The position numbers and the translations under genes were made by a program. Shown here piece after piece: positions 1 through 8,877 of a DNA stretch of 19,260 nucleotides. The first letter of the stretch is position 1. Each line of letters begins with the position of its first letter. A model generated the notes under the pieces. That model did no database searches. It was not told where the DNA came from and worked only from the letters and a program-made list of their open reading frames with translations. Source of the stretch: Polyrhizophydium stewartii (taxonomy: Eukaryota > Chytridiomycota > Chytridiomycetes > Rhizophydiales); contig JADGIZ010000214.1 in the NCBI GenBank assembly GCA_027604665.1, positions 1 to 19,260 of the forward strand. The letters are read 5' to 3'.

Positions 1-75
1 CGGGCGGGGCGTGCGGGCGGTCAGCGAGGAGCGTCAACGCCCGGCGCACCCGGTGCGACGAAAACCACGACGCAC

Positions 76-278
76 TTGACGACGTTGGGGTGCTTGAGCT
101 CCTTGAGCAGCGAAATCTCGCGGATGGCGGTCGACGGCACGCCCTCGTCCTCGGTCTCGAGGCGGATCTTCTTGAGGGCCACGGTCTGGCCCGACGCCTT
201 CTCGGTCGCCTTGTAGACCACGCCGTAGGTGCCCTCGCCAATCTTCTCGAGCCGCTCATAATTGTCCATGGTCGGCAT
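76..278 (-). CDS. CDC2: Cyclin-dependent kinase CDK1/Cdc2, first coding exon (partial)
   Basis: This is the N-terminal exon of the mitotic Ser/Thr kinase that, with cyclins, drives the cell cycle. Reading from the ATG at 269, the glycine loop [11 protein letters not shown] puts the inhibitory Thr and Tyr at residues 14 and 15, the ATP lysine at 33 (VALKK) and the C-helix signature [10 protein letters not shown] with Glu51. These are exactly the canonical CDK1 positions. An in-frame ATG nine bases upstream (278) would add three residues; the 269 ATG has the better context (ACCATGG). The exon ends at 76 after HPNVV plus two bases of a Lys codon, at a GTGCGT donor. A CTGAC branch motif lies at 20-24, and the acceptor and the rest of the kinase lie off the left edge. 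The PSTAIRE form points to CDK1, with CDK2-like naming the only close alternative. Confidence 0.93.
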
Positions 279-1028
279 GGCGAAACGTCGGGAAAGCCAG
301 ACGAAAAATGACCGCCGCTGGGGTGGGGTGCATCCGGCGGAGGTGCACGCATCCCACAGCGGAGCCAGATCGGCGGGCGTCGGGCCGCCGGGTGGCATGG
401 TGGTGGCCGTCCACTCTGCTTGATCCCCAACGCCGCCAACCGTCTCGCCCAGGCACTCCTGCTCTCCAACCGCAACCTCCTCACGTCGCCAGCCGCGAAA
501 GGCATCATCACCAACAAACTCATCAATCTAGTAACCTGCAGGTTCAAGTCAAGGATCCCGCTCCAAACTCACCGCCACTCCTCAGACGATCTGCATCACT
601 TCCGAGTATCCCACTACCCCCGCTCTTCGCTGTCCAAATAGAGAATCGATCTCCTGCCAGATTGCCCCGCCCACCATGAGGGCAAGTACGGACGCATTGC
701 ACACTCCCTGTCCGATCAAGTTTTCACACAAGTCGTCATACTAAGCCAGCTCTCTATCTTGCGCCACTTTCCAGATCCAACCTCGCCACATACTCTCATG
801 GCCCCAGACGTCCAAAGACAGGCACAAAGCACCAGAATTTCATGGTCTTGAACGAGTGGACTCGCCGGGTCGCGCCGGGACCGGCCAAAGACCAGCACGG
901 TATCAAATCTGGAGGGTACAACATAGACCCTCAAGCCTTCGTGCCTGTGAAGGTGAGGGCACAACTGGACCCATGCCAGTTCAGCTGGGTCTTGGCGGAT
1001 GTGGCCTCTCATTTCTTCTTTCCTCTGC
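279..1028. promoter_or_regulatory. Divergent intergenic region between CDK1 and eIF4B
   Basis: These 750 bp separate two divergently transcribed genes and should hold both promoters and 5' leaders. The eIF4B side is pyrimidine-rich, especially 1004-1028 just before its start. I see no conserved protein in any frame. The open frames here (for example 308-679) are low-complexity and match no family I know. Upstream ATGs at 676, 798 and 842 precede the eIF4B start. The one at 676 has a CCACC context and opens a 22-codon frame ending at 744. No TATA box or other defined element could be assigned. Confidence 0.5.
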
Positions 1029-3103
1029 ATGTCCAAACAGAAGTCCAAGTCCAAGGGCCAGACGCTCAGCCTCGCCACGTTCCTCTCGACCGAAGGTGCG
1101 GCTGCGCACGCTAGAAACGACGCTATCTCCAACCGGCCCATAGCGAACATGGCCGTCGGCCTGCGCTGCGGCCGGGGGGGGGAGGGTCGACCGCATGCAC
1201 CCCGCCGCGACTCGGCCGCGTGCTGACCAAAATGTGCAGAATATGGCAGCACCAGCAGCTGGGCCGACGACGTCCAGGACCTTCCAACAGCCCGTGCGTT
1301 GCGTGATGCCGCGCGCAGCGGCTGCCTGGAGAACAGCGGCCCTGCTACCGCACACGCCTGCCCCGCTCGCCGAGCAGCGGCTGCGCTGCGCTGCGCCGTC
1401 GTCCGTGGCCGGGAGACTTTTTTTTTTCTTCGACGTCGCGAGCAGCCAAGGCGGGGCGGGGCGGGGCGAGGCGAGACAGTGTCCGCTGCGCCGCCCCGGC
1501 GCGGACGGCCTGTGCCGCCAGGCGTGCTCTCTGGGCAGCCGCTTAAGCTCGCTCCGCTTGCACTGCGCATTCTGACATGCTGCCGCCTCCCTCTTGGCCG
1601 TTCGGCACCTCCGCCAGCCGCCGCCGCCGCCTCGTCGGAGCACCGTGAGCCGCGCCTCCGACGCTGGCGACCCCGCGCTTGCGTGCACGGCGCTGACCAG
1701 CGCGATCGGCTGCCTGCGTCGGCCGCGCATCTACAGACGACCGCTCTGACAGCCGCCATGGCTCCCGCGGCGCCTACGAGTCGCGCGATCGCTACGATGG
1801 CGGTGGTGAGCTGCGCAACGCAGAGGTCCGCTTGTGCCGCCAGATCGCTGAACATGCCGGAACTCCAGAGCGCCGTGAGTCCCGTGAGCAGCTGCCGATC
1901 CCAACGCGCCCGCCTTTCACGGCGTACGTTGGCAATCTCAGCTACGAAGTCTCTGAGCGCGACTTCCACGTCTTCTTTGGCGACAACATCAGGGTGCGCT
2001 GCCCACCACACGCCGGCGCCTTGATCGGATGCTGACTCATTTTGCGATTCCAGGTCAAGAATGTCCGCCTGCCGCTCAAGGAGGACGGCACGAGCCGTGG
2101 CTTTGGCTACGTCGAGTTCGACGACGTCGAGTCTCTGATCGAGGCCATCAAGATGGACGGCGAGAGCATGATGTCGCGCCGCGTGCGCATCAACGTTGCC
2201 GAAGAGGGTGCGTCCTGGCATGCGATGTGCGTCCACTAGAAAAGGCACCAAGCTGCGCTTCTGACGCGCTGGCATTGCTCGGATCAGGCAAGACTCGCAG
2301 CGGCCCCCGTGATGAAGCCTTTGCAAGCAACTGGCGCACGGCCCCGAGGCCCGAGATGCCTGCCTTGGCTGCGCGCCAGAGCTGGGGTGCGCCGCGCGAT
2401 GCATGCGAAGTGGGCGACTCACGCTTCGGCAGCAGCGGCGGTGCTCCGACCGGTGGCTGGCGCAGGCCGGCGGGAGGTTCGTTCAGATCTGGGGTCTGCC
2501 AATATTGCCGCCACCTCGAATCTGACAAAGCGCGACCTAAAAACTGTCGCAGCGCCTCCGGTTGAGCCACTCGGACGCCCGCGATCCACGCTCGGCCCGC
2601 GCGTCGGCGAGGGCGAGGGAGCACCGGCGCCCGCACCCAAGAAGCCCAGCGCGAACCCGTTTGGCGAGGCCAAGCCGCGCGACGAGAACGAGATCCAGCG
2701 CCAGGTCGAGGAGCGCCGCAAGCAGCGCGAGGCCGAGGAGGCTGAGCGTCGCAAGCGCGAGGCGGAGGAGGCCGAGACTCGCCGCCGCGCCGAACGCGAG
2801 GCCCGCGAGAAGGAGGCCGAGGCTCGCCGCTCTGCGCCTGCGGTTGCACCAAAGAAGGCTCCCGAGCCCGAGCTGCCGACCAGCTGGCGCCGCAGGGATG
2901 GCGCGCCGCCTCCCGAGCACAAGGGCAAGCCGTTCTTTGCGGACCGCAAGCCGCGCGGCCCCGGCGACAAGCCTGTGGGCGAGAAGTCGCCTGTCAAGGA
3001 CCTGGCTCCGCGCCTGCTGTCTGCCCAACCGCCCAAGGAGGACGAGAAGCCCGCAACCAAGACCAAGAACGCGTTTGACCTTCTGGGCGACCAAGACGAC
3101 TAG
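1029..3103 (+). CDS. TIF3: Translation initiation factor eIF4B (Tif3-like), 8 exons
   Basis: eIF4B binds RNA and stimulates the eIF4A helicase during 43S recruitment and scanning in the cytoplasm. Proposed exons: 1029-1095, 1240-1293, 1618-1644, 1737-1805, 1869-1993, 2054-2207, 2288-2476, 2553-3103, giving 411 aa. Family hallmarks appear in order: a Lys-rich N-terminus followed by LSLATFL; SSWADDVQDLPTAP; an Arg/Gly/Ser-rich stretch; one RRM at about residues 80-155, with RNP2 (AYVGNL) and RNP1 (SRGFGYVEF); an RG-rich segment with Trp repeats; NPFGEAKPRDENEIQ; a long charged helix (2691-2830); and the C-terminal NAFDLLGDQDD. An in-frame ATG at 999 would add ten residues, but the 1029 start fits the family better. 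The 27-nt exon 3 and the intron 7 donor (GTTCGT at 2477, chosen because phase demands it) are the least certain points. Intron 4 (1806-1868) is 63 nt and stop-free. eIF4H is excluded by the long C-terminal region. Confidence 0.88.
1294..1617 (+). other. Long intron 2 of eIF4B
   Basis: At 324 nt this is the longest intron proposed in the window. It runs from a GTGCGT donor after the conserved WADDVQDLPTAP exon to a CCAG acceptor, with a CTGAC branch motif at 1572-1576. It holds a run of ten T (1418-1427) and a G-rich tract. An unrecognised internal exon cannot be ruled out, but no family sequence seems missing between exons 2 and 3. Confidence 0.55.
1450..1471 (+). other. G-rich tract, possible G-quadruplex, in eIF4B intron
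   Basis: Three GGGG runs separated by single C bases are flanked by GG on both sides, on the sense strand inside eIF4B intron 2. The pattern could form a G-quadruplex in DNA or pre-mRNA. Only the base pattern is seen; structure is inferred. Confidence 0.45.
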
Positions 3104-3364
3104 ATCGACCCCTGGCGGCTATGCGCGCCTCTCCCCTCTCGCAAACATGCCAGCGCACCGGCGTGCGCGGCCCCGCACAAGCTGCAGCCCCCTCCCCCGA
3201 AATAACACCTCGATGTTCAATCCAGCCTGCGCCTTGTGCACCCAATGCACACGCCACGCAGCGAGCTCCGCGTGGCTGTGTGTCACCAGCTGGTTGGACG
3301 TGCTCATCACGGAGCGGGGGGGAGCAGGCGCCTGCGGGGCGACGTAAACAGGGTATGGCGCGTA
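3104..3364. other. Convergent 3' intergenic region
   Basis: This lies between the stop codons of eIF4B (plus) and the Pro/Gln-rich gene (minus). I see no coding sequence, no clear AATAAA signal on either strand, and no stable inverted repeat. It should hold both 3' UTRs. Confidence 0.5.
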
Positions 3365-3809
3365 CTACGGGTGCTGAGGAGGATAGGGCTGCTGCTGCTG
3401 CTGCTGCTGCTGCGGGTACGGCTGCTGCGGTGGGTACGGCTGCTGTGGCGGAACGTAAACCGGGGGAGCATACGACTGCGGTGCGGTTGGTGCATACGGA
3501 CCGTGGACTGGGGGCATGGGGCGTAAGGTGGCCGGCGTGGCCAGGGATGGGCGAGTTCGGCGGATACGGGGCATACGTGTATGGAGGATACGCCTGCGGC
3601 GACGGCATGGGCTGCTGGTAATGCTGCTGGTAATGCTGCTGAGGCGGGGTCGGCTGGCTTCCGCCGCTGCCGGACGCCCCCATCGCAGACGTCGCGTGCT
3701 GCATCAGCGAGCTGATACGGCTGCCCGCTTACTGCAGCTGCGAGAGCGTGTTGTCGACGCGGAAGAAGGTGCTGGTCGCCTTGCCGATGCCGTCGAGGAT
3801 GTTGGACAT
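3365..3809 (-). CDS. Hypothetical Pro/Gln/Tyr-rich protein, frame disrupted
   Basis: I do not recognise this gene. Exon 1 (3733-3809) starts at an ATG and encodes a short helix-like segment, [16 protein letters not shown] and onward. A 66-nt intron (3667-3732, GTAAGC to CGGCAG) removes an in-frame TAA. Exon 2 encodes a tail rich in Pro, Gln and Tyr ([23 protein letters not shown]), then [12 protein letters not shown], a run of eight Gln and a TAG at 3365. The first and last halves of exon 2 lie in different frames, and the switch falls near 3495-3530 beside G5 and G4 runs on the plus strand. Without the switch the first frame would run on to 2994, antisense to eIF4B. One extra base (real indel or sequencing error) or a further intron could explain it. 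The tail resembles low-complexity tails of RNA-binding or coat proteins in composition only. It is head-to-head with GLR1, 71 bp apart. Confidence 0.5.
3389..3412 (-). repeat. CAG trinucleotide repeat (poly-Gln), 8 units
   Basis: Eight CTG units on the plus strand read as CAG on the minus strand and encode the Gln run of the Pro/Gln-rich protein. Perfect triplet runs of this kind often vary in length between strains. Confidence 0.85.
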
Positions 3810-3880
3810 GGGCTGCAGCGCGTCGGGCTCGGGTCGGAGCGCGGATCGAGGCAAGGCGAATTTTCCGCAAGATCAGCGAA
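3810..3880. promoter_or_regulatory. 71-bp shared head-to-head promoter region
   Basis: These 71 bp separate the start codons of the Pro/Gln-rich gene (minus) and GLR1 (plus). Any core promoter here must serve both directions or lie inside the neighbouring coding region. The stretch is GC-rich with a short GAATTTTC core at 3858-3865. No defined motif is recognised. Confidence 0.45.
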
Positions 3881-5539
3881 ATGTCCGTTGCCGCTCGCAC
3901 CTTTGACTACGTTGTGCTCGGCGCCGGCTCGGGCGGCATGGCCTCGGCGCGCCGCGCGGCTTCGTACGGCGCAAAGGTTGCCGTCATCGAGAACGGTGCG
4001 TGCCGCCGCCGCGCGCGGCCGCTCCAGCGCGCTGTGCGCGACTGCCGCCCCTTGCCGCCGTGCTGACGGGCTCGGCCGAGCCGACAGGCCGCTATGGAGG
4101 CACCTGCGTCAACGTCGGATGCGTGCCCAAAAAGGTCATGTGGAACACCGGTGCGTGCTGCCGCTGCCGGGTGCGCGGCCGCCCCTCGCCGGCCTGCCCG
4201 CAGCCCGGTCTTGGGCTGACCCGCATCTCTTGGTGGCGCCCAGCGTCGATTGCCGAGGCCCTCCGCGACGCCCGCGGGTACGGCTTCGACGTGTCGCCCA
4301 ACGTGGCCTTCTCGTGGGCCGCCGTCAAGGCCAAGCGCGATGCGTACATCAAGCGCCTCAACGGCATCTACGAAAACAACCTCAAGAAGGAGGGCGTCGA
4401 GATGATCAACGGTACCGCCTCGTTCGTGTCCAACAACCGCATCAAGGTCAACGACGAGATCATCGAGGGCAAGCATATCCTGATCGCCACGGGCTCCAAA
4501 GCCTGGATCCCCTCGGTGCCTGGCGCGGCCGAGTTTGGTGCGTGGACGCTCCCCTGGCTTGTCGCGCTGTGCCCGCTCTCTCCTGATGTGTCCCCGCCCG
4601 ACTCCGGCTGCAGGCGAGACGAGCGACGGCTTCTTTGAGCTCGAGGATCTGCCCAAGAAGGTCGCCATTGCCGGCGCCGGCTACATCGCCATCGAGATGG
4701 CCGGAATCCTGCGCACCCTCGGCGCCGAGGTCTCGCTGTACATCCGCCAGAGCGAGTTTCTCCGGTCGTTCGACAAGATTATCCGCGACGGTGTCATGGA
4801 CGAGTACCAGAAGCTCGGTATCAACGTCGTCAAGACCTCGGGCATCACCAAGGTCGAGAGTCTGCCCGCAGCCGCGGGCATGCGCAAGAACTTGCGCCTG
4901 ACCATCACCAACAAGGACACGCTCGCCGTCACGGTCGAGGAGAACGTCGAGATGCTCCTGTGGGCCGTCGGCCGCGACGCCAACACCGACAAGCTCAACC
5001 TCGGCGCCACCGGCGTGACCCTCAACGAAAAGGGCTTTGTCATTGTCGACGAGTACCAGAACACCAAGGCGGCAAACGTCTATGCCGTCGGCGACATTTG
5101 CGGCGTCGAGATGCTCACGCCCGTCGCCATTGCCGCGGGCCGCCGCCTATCGGACCGCCTCTTTGGCGGCAAGACGGGCTCAAAGCTGGACTACGACAAC
5201 ATCCCCTCGGTCATCTTCTCGCACCCGACCTGCGGCTCCGTCGGCCTGAGCGAGCAAGCCGCCGTCGCAAAGTACGGCAAGGACAAGATCAAGGTCTACG
5301 AGTCCAAGTTCACAAACATGTACTACACCCTCGTCGACCACAAGGTCCCGACGCACTACAAGCTCGTCTGCCTGCTGCCCGAGGAAAAGGTCGTTGGCGT
5401 GCACCTCTTTGGCCGCGGCTCCGACGAGATCCTGCAGGGTTTTGCCGTCGCTGTCAAGATGGGCGCCACCAAGGCCGACTTTGACAACACCGTCGCCATC
5501 CACCCGACGGCCGCCGAGGAGCTCGTGACCATGCGCTGA
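3881..5539 (+). CDS. GLR1: Glutathione reductase (NADPH), 4 exons
   Basis: This FAD-dependent disulfide oxidoreductase reduces glutathione disulfide with NADPH and keeps the thiol pool reduced. Exons 3881-3995, 4088-4150, 4244-4537 and 4614-5539 give 465 aa, the usual length. Visible features: the FAD loop GAGSGG at residues 14-19; the redox-active disulfide GGTCVNVGC (Cys45/Cys50); the NADPH loop [24 protein letters not shown], matching the NADPH-phosphate arginine region of glutathione reductases; the second FAD motif VYAVGDICG; and the C-terminal [12 protein letters not shown], which carries the catalytic His-Glu pair of the partner subunit. These separate it from lipoamide dehydrogenase. 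All three introns have GTGCGT donors in phase 1, with CTGAC or CTGAT branch motifs. No mitochondrial presequence is seen from this start, so a cytosolic product is likely; an upstream alternative start was not found. It is convergent with GCD6. Confidence 0.96.
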
Positions 5540-5696
5540 GCAGCTCTGCCTCGGAGCGTGCCGCAGGCAGTGTGAATGAAATGCTGATGCGGCAACGCAA
5601 AGCATCCATAACAATGCCAGTGCTTGCTCGCGTCCAAAACTGTATTGCCAGCACCATCGCCACGCACAAACAGCCCACACACACACACACTCTCTC
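5540..5696. other. Convergent 3' intergenic region of GLR1 and GCD6
   Basis: This 157-bp tail-to-tail spacer should hold both 3' UTRs. It contains no gene. Near its right end a CA/CT microsatellite abuts the GCD6 stop codon. No canonical AATAAA is present on either strand. Confidence 0.5.
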
Positions 5697-5698
5697 TC
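5676..5698. repeat. CA then CT dinucleotide microsatellite
   Basis: A CA run (5676-5690) passes directly into a CT run (to 5698) and overlaps the GCD6 stop codon complement at 5697-5699. Confidence 0.8.
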
Positions 5699-8600
5699 AT
5701 TCTTCATCGTCATCCTCGTCGTCGTCCTCGTCGTCGTCATCCTCCTCGGCCTCAACAAGCCACGTTGCAAACGGCGCCGCGAGTTCGCGCAGGCGGCCCA
5801 AGCCCTCCTTGACCTTGGGCAGCTTGCCGTGCCATCGCAGGATCGCCTCTTCGCTGAGCACGTCGCCGTCGTACAGGAACCGAAGCACAAACACAAATGC
5901 CTTGCTGAATGCCTGGTTCTCGAGGCAGTAGTTCTGAGTCGGGTCGCACACCCAGTCAGCTGTGTTCGGGCACTCCAGATGCAGCGCAATGCTTGCGTGG
6001 CGCGGCTGCTGCTCACCGAGACGATCGCAAGCACGTTGAGCTGATCCTCAAACGAGTGCGTGAACTTGCCAACAAGCGGACCCCACCGCCCAATGATCTG
6101 AGCGTGCAACGTCAGCCTTGTTCCGAAATTGGTACACGTAGCCGCAACCGCAGTGCTCACCTGCTGGCTCGACGGCACGGGCTTGGCCAGATCAATGCGG
6201 GCCAGAATACCCGGGATCACCACATCGCGCAGGTTTTGGAACGTGATATTCATGGCCATCTTGAGCGTGTTGAGCTCGAGCGCTGCAATGTCGGTTGTGT
6301 GGCCCTCGGCAAAGGCGCGCTCGAGCGTCAGCCGAACCTCCGTCTGCCAGTCTGCGCATCATAGGGTCAGCGCTGCCGTCCGCCAATCAAAGCAGTCGAG
6401 TCTTCATCAGCCGCGGGGCTTGCCATTCTCGTCATCGCTCTGCAGCGCGCCGTCCGCGTCCGTGTCGATTGCCGACTCAGGCTCGCCGCCCTTCTCAGTG
6501 TCGTCGTCCGAGCCGTAGTCTGCGCGGGCACGAGATCAGCAGCCGCATGACAATGTTCAGCATCTGAGCACGCTAGAGGCGAGCGCTTACCCAGATAGCC
6601 CGCCTCGATGTTGCGCTTGTCAATATCCTCCACCTCGTCCTCGTCATCGACAAACACAAAGCCGACAGAGTCCTCGCCCAGAATCGTGTCGTTCTCGCCC
6701 ACGCCGTCTGCGTATACTCGTGTGTCAGTGTCGGCGGATAGGCGAGCAGCCACGTCGCGGGCAGTCCGCGCGCACCGCTGTCCGGAGCAGAACTCTTGTC
6801 AGGGCTCTCGTCCGAAGCGCCAAAGCCGTCGTCCTCCTTGTTGAGCGACACCTTGCAGCGAGCCGGGAGCGTCACGTTGGGTCCAATCACAACCTGGCAA
6901 GCTCTGCGTCAGCCACGGCGGTGTCAAGCTCGAGCAAACACAGTTGCATCGCACATTGGCGCCAAGGATGCAGCCCTTGCCGAGCACAACGTTATCCTTG
7001 AGCACCACGCCGTTGCCCAGGATGCACTTTGGCACCACGCAGTTGTTGCCGATCGTGACATTGTCAAACAAGTAGGCGTCCTCAATGACCACGTTCTCGC
7101 CTGAGAGCCGCACAGTCAGCAGCTGTTCCCAGTCAATCTCCGTCCTCCCGCAAAAGACATCGTGAACGCACCGATCTTGCAGTTGCGGCCGACAACAGCC
7201 GTGCGAAGCTTGGTCTTGTCGCCAACCCATGAGTCGCGGCCAAGCGTGACCTGCTCCTTGAGCTGCGTCGAGCTTCGCACACAGCAGACCGACACAAATA
7301 GCATCAGCACACCAAACATGTCGGGATGCACGCCCGCCCAAGCTCGTCGGGCATCGCGCACCGAGACAGATGCACACCGCGCTCTTTGTAGATCAGCGGA
7401 CGCGAGTGCGTGTACGTCTGGTTCTCGAACATGTTGTTGTCCGGCACGAGCGGATACGTCCAGCGCGCCATAATATCCTTGCTGACAGAATGGTACATCT
7501 GCTGCGAAGACACGCGCGCGGCGTAGCCGTCGTTGAGCACATGGCAGAACATGGTCTTGCCAAGCAGATCCGACTCAAGAATGCCGCGCACAAAGTCGCG
7601 GCGGATGTCCTGGTAGTCAAAGTTCTCTGTGAACAGCGCAGGGACCTCGATCGAGCAAATGTCGATCTGGCAGTCAATCAAGTCGTTGTGCACAAGCAGC
7701 TCGGGATGCTTCTTGAAGATCTCTGGGTCAAGCTGGATCTTGCGCCTGACGGGGAAGCGCTCAAACGACTCGTAGTGGACGCACTCGTTGGTCTTTGCGT
7801 CAATCACAAACAGCTCTTCCTCGCCGCGCGCACTGCAGATGCCCGGAACCAGCGCAGGCACACGCAGCGTCAGCACCAACGCAGAGCTGGCCGTTGTGAA
7901 CGGGCCATGCTCGACCCACCGCGTCGGATGCTGTGGCGAGGCGCGCTTGAGCAGCATCGTCATGATGGCGTTCTTGTCCTTTGCACGGCGCTCCTTGTGT
8001 TCCTCGAGCGCGGTTTGCAGATTGATGTTGGACACAATGTCGCCGCTGACGAGGATAAAGTCCGACTGCAGGACCTGCTTCGCGTCGAGGTCGCGCAGCA
8101 CGTCGCCCATGCTGCGCAGCTCCTGGGACACGACGATTGTGACCTCGGGCCCATTGGGCTTGCTCCACCGCGACCGGCTGCGCGAGCCAGCGGCAGCACG
8201 TCCACGTCAGCACCGAGTCGATCGAGTCAAGCGCATCACGGGCGGCCCGCTGGCGCTCGCGACGCACCGAATGTACTCCTTGATCTGCTCCGAGTGGCTG
8301 CAGCAGACAATAAAGATCTTTTGGACGCCCGAGACGGCCAGGAACTCGAGCGTGTACTCGATCAGCGGCACATTGACGAGCGGCAGCAGGCACTGGCGTA
8401 TGCATGTGCATCCGGGCGTTTTCGGGGCTCGTCAGCGACTCGACCGGCGAGGATCAACAAGCCGCGCCGCCCGGGACGCCGACGGGCAGAGAGCGCCGCG
8501 GTAGAGCGCTCTTGGTCGGTGGCGGCGACCCACCCGCGGCGTGTCGAGCGTGAGCGGGCGGAAGCGCTTGTTGAAGCTGTCGGCGACCACGACCGCCTGA

Positions 8601-8814
8601 AGAATCTGTGCTCGCAGATCGTGGGCAACGGGGCCTGGCCGTGTCAGCGAGGGCAACGACGACAGCGGGCGTCGCCGCCGGCGTAGAGAGAGCCTGCGGC
8701 TGGCTCGCAGAGGCAACCTAGGGGAGGCACGGCGCGCGGTCCGACCTCCTCGGGCGCCAGGCCCTTGCTGTTGCCGCTGCTGTTGCCGCTGCCGGCTGCG
8801 GGCTTGGGGGCCAT
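5697..8814 (-). CDS. GCD6: eIF2B epsilon subunit (guanine nucleotide exchange), 13 exons
   Basis: This is the catalytic subunit of the decameric eIF2B complex, which exchanges GDP for GTP on eIF2 and is the control point of the integrated stress response. Exons in transcript order: 8746-8814, 8534-8605, 8268-8392, 7920-8177, 7362-7832, 7172-7272, 6955-7100, 6776-6893, 6591-6707, 6424-6519, 6161-6351, 6017-6097, 5697-5933; 693 aa, normal for the family. Domains: a nucleotidyltransferase-like fold (about 24-235) with [14 protein letters not shown] and [31 protein letters not shown] and [16 protein letters not shown]; a left-handed beta-helix of hexapeptide repeats (about 333-460) with [17 protein letters not shown] and [12 protein letters not shown]; an acidic linker; a C-terminal W2 exchange domain (about 530-680); and a Glu/Asp tail. 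Intron 10 is GC-AG. Introns 4 (7833-7919) and 11 (6098-6160) are stop-free multiples of three. The weakest site is the exon 1 donor (GTCGGA), chosen for phase. The gene is head-to-head with HEM14. Confidence 0.94.
5700..5753 (-). repeat. Acidic triplet repeat encoding Glu/Asp tail of eIF2B epsilon
   Basis: GAC, GAT and GAG triplets encode an almost uninterrupted acidic tail right before the stop. An acidic C-terminus after the W2 domain is usual for eIF2B epsilon, but the nucleotide tract is an imperfect microsatellite likely to vary. Confidence 0.75.
6352..6423 (-). other. GC-AG intron 10 of GCD6
   Basis: This 72-nt intron begins GCAAGC instead of GT and ends GCGCAG, with a CTGAC branch motif 17 nt or so before the end. 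No GT donor is available that restores the frame. Splicing at GC joins SDDEN to [14 protein letters not shown] in phase 1. If unspliced, the frame meets TGA within six codons, removing the W2 exchange domain. Confidence 0.8.
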
Positions 8815-8877
8815 TCTGTTCAAGGATTTGCGACAAAGACGAGTTGCCGCGGCTTCGACGCTACCACACACACACTC
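8815..8877. promoter_or_regulatory. 63-bp shared head-to-head promoter region
   Basis: Only 63 bp separate the start codons of GCD6 (minus) and HEM14 (plus). It holds a CA-rich stretch (8863-8876) directly before the HEM14 ATG. Both 5' leaders must be very short or the promoters must lie inside coding sequence. No defined factor site is recognised. Confidence 0.5.

Noticed and set aside
308..679. Plus-strand open frame upstream of eIF4B
   Set aside because: Low-complexity Pro/Arg/Ser sequence in the divergent promoter region, partly antisense to the CDK1 leader; no recognisable domain.
716..2422. Long minus-strand open frame (568 codons)
   Set aside because: It lies antisense to eIF4B exons and introns, has an Arg/Ala/Ser-biased composition expected of GC-rich shadows, and shows no family motif.
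2994..3364. Extension of the Pro/Gln-rich protein antisense to the eIF4B tail
   Set aside because: The composition changes to Ala/Arg-rich shadow sequence and loses the Tyr/Pro/Gln pattern, which continues instead in the neighbouring frame.
3729..3731. In-frame TAA in the Pro/Gln-rich gene as a premature stop
   Set aside because: It sits inside GTAAGC, a good donor, and a 66-nt intron restores the frame, so a nonsense mutation is not needed.
7304..8686. Long plus-strand frames opposite GCD6
   Set aside because: They are mirror frames of conserved eIF2B epsilon exons and carry no motif of their own.
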